64,000 nt of DNA from Gemmatimonadaceae bacterium (GTDB taxonomy: Bacteria > Gemmatimonadota > Gemmatimonadetes > Gemmatimonadales > Gemmatimonadaceae), in NCBI GenBank assembly GCA_016742275.1, contig JACVCD010000019.1, positions 1-64,000 of the forward strand, in the 5' to 3' direction. Under the pieces are notes generated by a model. That model had not been told where the DNA came from, made no database searches, and saw nothing but the letters and a program-made list of their open reading frames with translations. A program made the position numbers and the translations under genes. Positions 60,462-64,000 of this stretch are shown piece by piece; position 1 is the first letter of the stretch; each line of letters begins with the position of its first letter.

Positions 60462-60609
60462 GGGAGAACCTCGTCCTGCGGAGGAAGGGAACAACGACAG
60501 ACCCTGAATCTACGCATTTCGGGAGGCGCTTGCTGATCGTGCGGCACGTGGCGTCCTTCCGGTACGCCCGTCTTCACCACCTGATTCACTCGTACTTCGT
60601 CGCCTGCCC

Positions 60610-61509
60610 GTGCTGCATTTGTGGTCGTCAGCCCGCTACACGATCGATCTGCCGGATGGTCATCGGTTTCCGATGTCCAAGTACGAGCTGTTGCGAATGG
60701 GCGTGCTTCGTGAGGCGCTTGTGCCACTGGAGTGTCTGCACGATCCGCCACGGGCGACGCGTGATGAGGTGCTGCGCATTCACACACCGGAATACGTGTC
60801 GCATATCGAGCAGGGGACTTTAAGTCCGGCTGATCAGCGGCGCATCGGACTGCCATGGAGTCCGTCGTTTGTCGAGCGCGCGTTTCGTGTGGTGCAGGGC
60901 ACCATCGAAGCCTCAGACAGTGCGCTCGCGCATGGTGTGGCCATGAATCTGGCGGGTGGAACGCATCACGCGTTTCCCGATCGTGGGGAGGGCTTCTGCA
61001 CGTTCAATGATGCCGCGATCGCCGTGCGTCGTTTGCAGGATTCGGGACGTGTACGCCGCGTGGCGATCGTGGATCTCGATGTGCATCAGGGCAATGGCAC
61101 ACACGCGTGCTTCGCTGATGACCCCAATGTGTACACGTTCAGCATGCATGGCGCGAAGAATTTTCCATTCCACAAGGTGCCAGGCACGCGCGATGTCGAA
61201 CTCGAGGACGGTACGACCGACGACACCTACCTCGGCCTGCTGCGTGAACATCTGCCGGATGTGCTGCGCGCATCACGCCCGGATCTTGTGATGTATCTGT
61301 CGGGCGCCGATCCACACGAAGGCGATCGTTTGGGGCGTCTCAAGCTCACATTCGATGGGCTGATGGCGCGGGACCACTATGTGGTGGAGACGTGCCGGGA
61401 GGTGGGCATTCCCGTCTGTACGACCATGAGTGGCGGATATGGGCGGGACATTCACGATACGGTGGCGGTGCATCTCAATACAGTGCGGGTGCTCAAGGCC
61501 TTTGCCTAG
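60610..61509 (+). CDS. Histone-deacetylase-family (acetoin-utilisation AcuC-like) hydrolase
   Basis: 299 residues of the arginase/HDAC fold. Catalytic His pair HH at 119-120 (AGGTHHAF), zinc ligands D155, D157 and H159 (IVDLDVHQGNGT), later Asp in SGADPHEGDRLG and GGYGRDIHDT. Bacterial members deacetylate acetyl-lysine proteins, polyamines or small amides; no histone is implied. GTG start with no clear ribosome-binding site. Divergent from the M28 peptidase. Confidence 0.9.
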   Translation: MLHLWSSARYTIDLPDGHRFPMSKYELLRMGVLREALVPLECLHDPPRATRDEVLRIHTPEYVSHIEQGTLSPADQRRIGLPWSPSFVERAFRVVQGTIEASDSALAHGVAMNLAGGTHHAFPDRGEGFCTFNDAAIAVRRLQDSGRVRRVAIVDLDVHQGNGTHACFADDPNVYTFSMHGAKNFPFHKVPGTRDVELEDGTTDDTYLGLLREHLPDVLRASRPDLVMYLSGADPHEGDRLGRLKLTFDGLMARDHYVVETCREVGIPVCTTMSGGYGRDIHDTVAVHLNTVRVLKAFA

Positions 61510-61590
61510 GCTCTCCGGAGACCTTTGCTCACCTCCGGGTCGGGTCGGTAGGTTAAGGGGGTTCCCTTCCGTCATCCCAGGAGATTTGCG

Positions 61591-62784
61591 ATGCGTGGTT
61601 CGTCGCTGCGGCATGTGATGGCCGCCGTGTTCGGTGCAACACCGATGTTGGTATCACCTCTGTTCCCGCAGGTGCTTGGGGCACAGGCGGCGGCTCCCGC
61701 CGTGCAGAAGTCGTCGGTGCACGACTATCGCGCGGTCACGGTCGCCGATGGCTTCGTGAATCCGTGGGGCATGGCCTTCGTGCCGGGCGGCGATATCCTC
61801 GTCACCGAACGTCCCGGTCGTGTGCGCATTGTGCGCGCCGGCAAGCTGCTGCCCACACCAGTGAGTGGCGCGCCAGCGGTTGTCGCGGCGGGGCAGGGTG
61901 GCATGCTCGATATCGCGCTGCATCCCAACTTTGCGCAGAACCGCTTCGTGTACATCACGTACTCAAAGGCGGTGACGGGTGGTTCGACCACCGCTTTGCA
62001 TCGCGCGAAGTTCGTGAATGATGCGCTGGTTGAAGGACAGGACATCTTCGTGGCAGACACGAAGGGTCGTCCGGGCCACTTCGGTTCACGCATCGCGTTC
62101 GACAAGAGCGGCCACGTATTCATCAGCGTGGGTGATCGCCAGATCGCACCTGAGGGTGATCTGACCAAGCATCCAGCGCAGGATCTGTCGAATCATCATG
62201 GCAAGATCATTCGCCTCATGGATGATGGTCGTGTGCCGACGGACAATCCGTTCGTTGGACGTTCTGGCGCCAAGCCCGAGATCTGGAGCTACGGTCACCG
62301 CAATCCGCAGGGATTGCTGGTGCATCCGGTGACGGGTGATCTCTGGGAAACGGAGCACGGCCCGCAGGGTGGTGATGAACTCAATCAGCCCGAAGCCGGC
62401 AAGAATTACGGTTGGCCGGTGGTGGGTTTTGGTGTGAACTACGGACCAGGCAAGGCCATTCACGCCGGCACCATGGCGCCGGGCATGGAGAACGGCAAGC
62501 ACGTGTGGGTGCCGTCGATCGCCACGTCGGGTTTGATGGTGTACACGGGCGACAAGTTCCCGAACTGGAAGGGCAGCATCTTCGCTGGTGGCTTGGCGGG
62601 ACAGCGTATCGCGCGTATCACGCTTGATGGTCAGCGTGCGGAGTTCCAGGAGAATCTGCTGCGCAACGCGGGTCGCGTGCGTGATGTGAAGCAGGGACCC
62701 GATGGGTTCATCTACGTGGCGCTCGAAGATCAGCAGGGTAAGCCGACGCCGATCGTGCGGCTCGAACCAGTCGTCAGACGTTGA
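61591..62784 (+). CDS. Exported PQQ-dependent-type sugar dehydrogenase (soluble aldose dehydrogenase family)
   Basis: 397 residues with a signal peptide (ending LGAQ near 31) and a six-bladed propeller. Family motifs are NPWGMAFVPGGDILVTERPGRVRIV, GQGGMLDIALHPNFAQNRFVYITYS, GHFGSRIAFDKSGHVFISVGDR, YGHRNPQGLLVHP, WETEHGPQGGDELN and GKNYGWPVV. The His/Arg of GHRNPQG and the E-H-G motif match PQQ and calcium contacts. Enzymes of this type oxidise aldose sugars in the periplasm. AGGAG precedes the ATG. The stop overlaps the next start (TGATG). Confidence 0.9.
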   Translation: MRGSSLRHVMAAVFGATPMLVSPLFPQVLGAQAAAPAVQKSSVHDYRAVTVADGFVNPWGMAFVPGGDILVTERPGRVRIVRAGKLLPTPVSGAPAVVAAGQGGMLDIALHPNFAQNRFVYITYSKAVTGGSTTALHRAKFVNDALVEGQDIFVADTKGRPGHFGSRIAFDKSGHVFISVGDRQIAPEGDLTKHPAQDLSNHHGKIIRLMDDGRVPTDNPFVGRSGAKPEIWSYGHRNPQGLLVHPVTGDLWETEHGPQGGDELNQPEAGKNYGWPVVGFGVNYGPGKAIHAGTMAPGMENGKHVWVPSIATSGLMVYTGDKFPNWKGSIFAGGLAGQRIARITLDGQRAEFQENLLRNAGRVRDVKQGPDGFIYVALEDQQGKPTPIVRLEPVVRR

Positions 62785-63224
62785 TGCGTGCAATGCTGGC
62801 AGCGCTGCTGTGCTGTTGTGCTCCGAATGCTTTGCATTCGCAGGAGCTGCAGCCGGTAGCGCTGTCGGATTTGGTGCAGAATCGCGCGCTCGTCACATCA
62901 GACGTTGCGTCACACAGCAGCGGTGTATGGCCAATGGAAATGCCACGTCGTGTGCAAGGAAAGAAGCGCGTGCTCCTGGGGGCATTCATTGGGGCCGTGG
63001 CTGTGGGCGGCACGACATACATGCTCGCCCATCAGAGTTGCCAACGGACCTGCGACGATAGCGCTCCCGTCCTCATTCCCACCGCGCTGTTTACCGTGCT
63101 TGGTGGAATCGGTGGCGCCATCGTCGGACAATTGTCGCGGGAGAAAAGTGTCAAACAGGCGGCGGCTGCATCCCCATGGCCGCCCACTCTTCCTCAGCGG
63201 GACCGTAAATACCGGGCACCTTGA
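62784..63224 (+). CDS. Hypothetical exported/membrane protein
   Basis: 146 residues, start ATG overlapping the dehydrogenase stop (TGATG). A short signal-like N-terminus (AMLAALLCCCAPNALHSQ), then a hydrophobic pair (VLLGAFIGAVAVGGTTYMLA and VLIPTALFTVLGGIGGAIVGQL) flanking two cysteines (SCQRTC), with Gly-rich zipper-like helices. Function unknown. Its last 74 bp overlap the convergent DinB gene. Confidence 0.65.
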   Translation: MRAMLAALLCCCAPNALHSQELQPVALSDLVQNRALVTSDVASHSSGVWPMEMPRRVQGKKRVLLGAFIGAVAVGGTTYMLAHQSCQRTCDDSAPVLIPTALFTVLGGIGGAIVGQLSREKSVKQAAAASPWPPTLPQRDRKYRAP

Positions 63225-63654
63225 GTCCGGCCTGACGCATCAGCACGGTCATCTGTCCGCGATGATGGGCCTGATGCGCCACCAATGCCAATAGCGCCTG
63301 TGCTGCGCTCCAGCGCTCACCGTACATGTCGTGCATTTCGGTGAGTGAGGCGTCGGTCCACTTGGCGTTGATCTGTTCGATCAATGACGCGCTGGCGGCG
63401 TCGAAACCGGCCTTGATGGTGCTGACATCACCCGGTGCAGGCGCGTGTGGGTCGATGCCGGTGACCTCGAGGCCAGTGAGATTCATCATCTCCGGTAGCG
63501 TCTGCGCGATGTGCCATGCCAGACGACCGAGCGTGCGGCCTCCGGGAACCACGGCTTGGGCGAGCGATGCGTCAGTCAACTGCCCAATGAGCTTGCTGGT
63601 GATGTCGGATTCCCAGGACCATTGAGTACGAAAATCGTCGAGGTTTCTGAACAT
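63151..63654 (-). CDS. DinB-family protein
   Basis: 167 residues, a second DinB-like four-helix protein, with the His ligands in LGRLAWHIAQTL (near 48) and LVAHQAHHRGQMTVLM (near 129-133). Cytoplasmic; may be a metal-dependent thiol transferase, but unproven. Its 5' leader contains copy 4 of the GCGTAAAG element, the only place where the element lies directly upstream of a gene. Confidence 0.88.
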   Translation of the reverse strand: MFRNLDDFRTQWSWESDITSKLIGQLTDASLAQAVVPGGRTLGRLAWHIAQTLPEMMNLTGLEVTGIDPHAPAPGDVSTIKAGFDAASASLIEQINAKWTDASLTEMHDMYGERWSAAQALLALVAHQAHHRGQMTVLMRQAGLKVPGIYGPAEEEWAAMGMQPPPV

Positions 63655-63666
63655 GGGACTAAAAGA

Positions 63667-63711
63667 GGCGTAAGGTGGACTGCGTAAGGTTGGAAAAGCG
63701 TAAAGGAACTT
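63667..63711. repeat. GCGTAAAG element, copy 4 (short)
   Basis: About 45 bp with GCGTAAGG, TGCGTAAGG and GCGTAAAGGAAC. It occupies the gap between the stop of the partial gene at 63711 and the DinB leader. On the minus strand it begins right after a TAA stop as AGTTCCTTTACGC. It is a truncated or decayed relative of the 236-bp copies 40 kb away. Confidence 0.7.
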
Positions 63712-64000
63712 TAGGCGTGTGAAGCCCAGATTGTTTCGCCCTTTACGTACGGTACACAGGGTTGATACTCACCCGGTGTTTCCTTGTACCGCATGGCCTG
63801 CGTGTAACCGATCTCCGATGTGAAGAAACCCACCAGCGCCTGCTCCTTCATCATGCGGAAGAAGTGCGTGGGCTCTTCCCGCGTCTTGTTGCGCTGATAC
63901 TCGTGCTGCTCCTTATCGAGCGCTGTGAGAACGGCCGTGCGCTGTTCCGGTGTGGCCTGCATGAATCCGACATTGTGCGCCGCGCGGCAGTTGTCGTCGA
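63711..64000 (-). CDS. Gluconate 2-dehydrogenase subunit-3-like protein (partial)
   Basis: The frame is open across the right window edge, so the start is missing; about 96 residues are visible. The C-terminal part (FFRMMKEQALVGFFTSEIGYTQAMRY and PGEYQPCVPY) is characteristic of the gluconate 2-dehydrogenase subunit 3 family, exported small subunits of GMC-type oxidoreductases. An internal ATG at 63962 is probably not the start because coding continues upstream (DDNCRAAHNVGF). The large catalytic subunit should lie just outside the window. Confidence 0.8.
   Translation of the reverse strand, partial: DDNCRAAHNVGFMQATPEQRTAVLTALDKEQHEYQRNKTREEPTHFFRMMKEQALVGFFTSEIGYTQAMRYKETPGEYQPCVPYVKGETIWASHA

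Overview
The window is a gene-dense, high-GC stretch of chromosome with no rRNA, no convincing tRNA, no CRISPR array and no phage genes. The content points to a Gram-negative heterotroph, most plausibly Gemmatimonadota (inference). It has many Ala-rich secreted proteins and lipoproteins, a carboxypeptidase-regulatory-like TonB-dependent receptor with a DUF4249 lipoprotein, large exported S9 and M28 peptidases, an ABC permease fused to an M1-peptidase-like region, SnoaL/DinB families and a type II pantothenate kinase. Genes are packed, often with ATGA, GTGA or TGATG overlaps. Several lack a Shine-Dalgarno and look leaderless.

Layout. 1-4.6 kb: an operon on the minus strand of a MarR/GNAT fusion regulator, an ABC ATPase and an ABC permease/M1 protein cut by the left edge, with a perfect 15-bp-arm palindrome on the first start codon. 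4.6-7.6 kb: ankyrin protein, a small membrane protein and a lipoprotein. 7.6-9.5 kb: a non-coding stretch with tRNA-arm-like hairpins and a terminator, then proC, a GNAT and a tiny secreted ORF. 9.5-16.7 kb: serine hydrolase, GlxA-type regulator with a Tat-exported metal-binding hydrolase, beta-propeller lipoprotein, APH(3')-like kinase, SDR. 16.8-21.8 kb: AraC regulator, ArsR with a double-SRPBCC protein, exported amidohydrolase. 21.8-24.0 kb: three copies of an unusual GCGTAAAG-rich element around a methyltransferase and a BenE-like transporter.

24.0-32.4 kb: propionyl-CoA synthetase with an acetoin-reductase-like SDR, a DUF1304/coiled-coil/alpha-hydroxy-acid oxidase/PhyH cluster, amidohydrolase, DinB and an exported SDR. 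33-40.4 kb: S9 peptidase, tandem cupredoxin, VOC protein, spermidine-synthase-like protein, PhzF and lipoproteins. 40.5-44.6 kb: truncated globin, rsmD, penicillin acylase, type II pantothenate kinase. 44.6-49.1 kb: TonB-dependent receptor operon. 49.2-52.7 kb: AcvB/VirJ-like exported protein divergent from mprF, probably opposing activities on aminoacylated phosphatidylglycerol. 52.8-58.4 kb: Lys-rich exported peptide, two-component system, NTF2-like protein and hybrid sensor kinase. 58.5-64 kb: M28 peptidase, histone-deacetylase-family enzyme, PQQ-type sugar dehydrogenase, DinB and a gluconate-dehydrogenase-subunit-3-like protein cut by the right edge.

The most original signals are the GCGTAAAG foldback repeat family, whose ends coincide with or abut stop codons, and the two regulator genes (MarR-like and ArsR-like) whose apparent leaderless start codons lie inside palindromic operators placed at nearly identical geometry.
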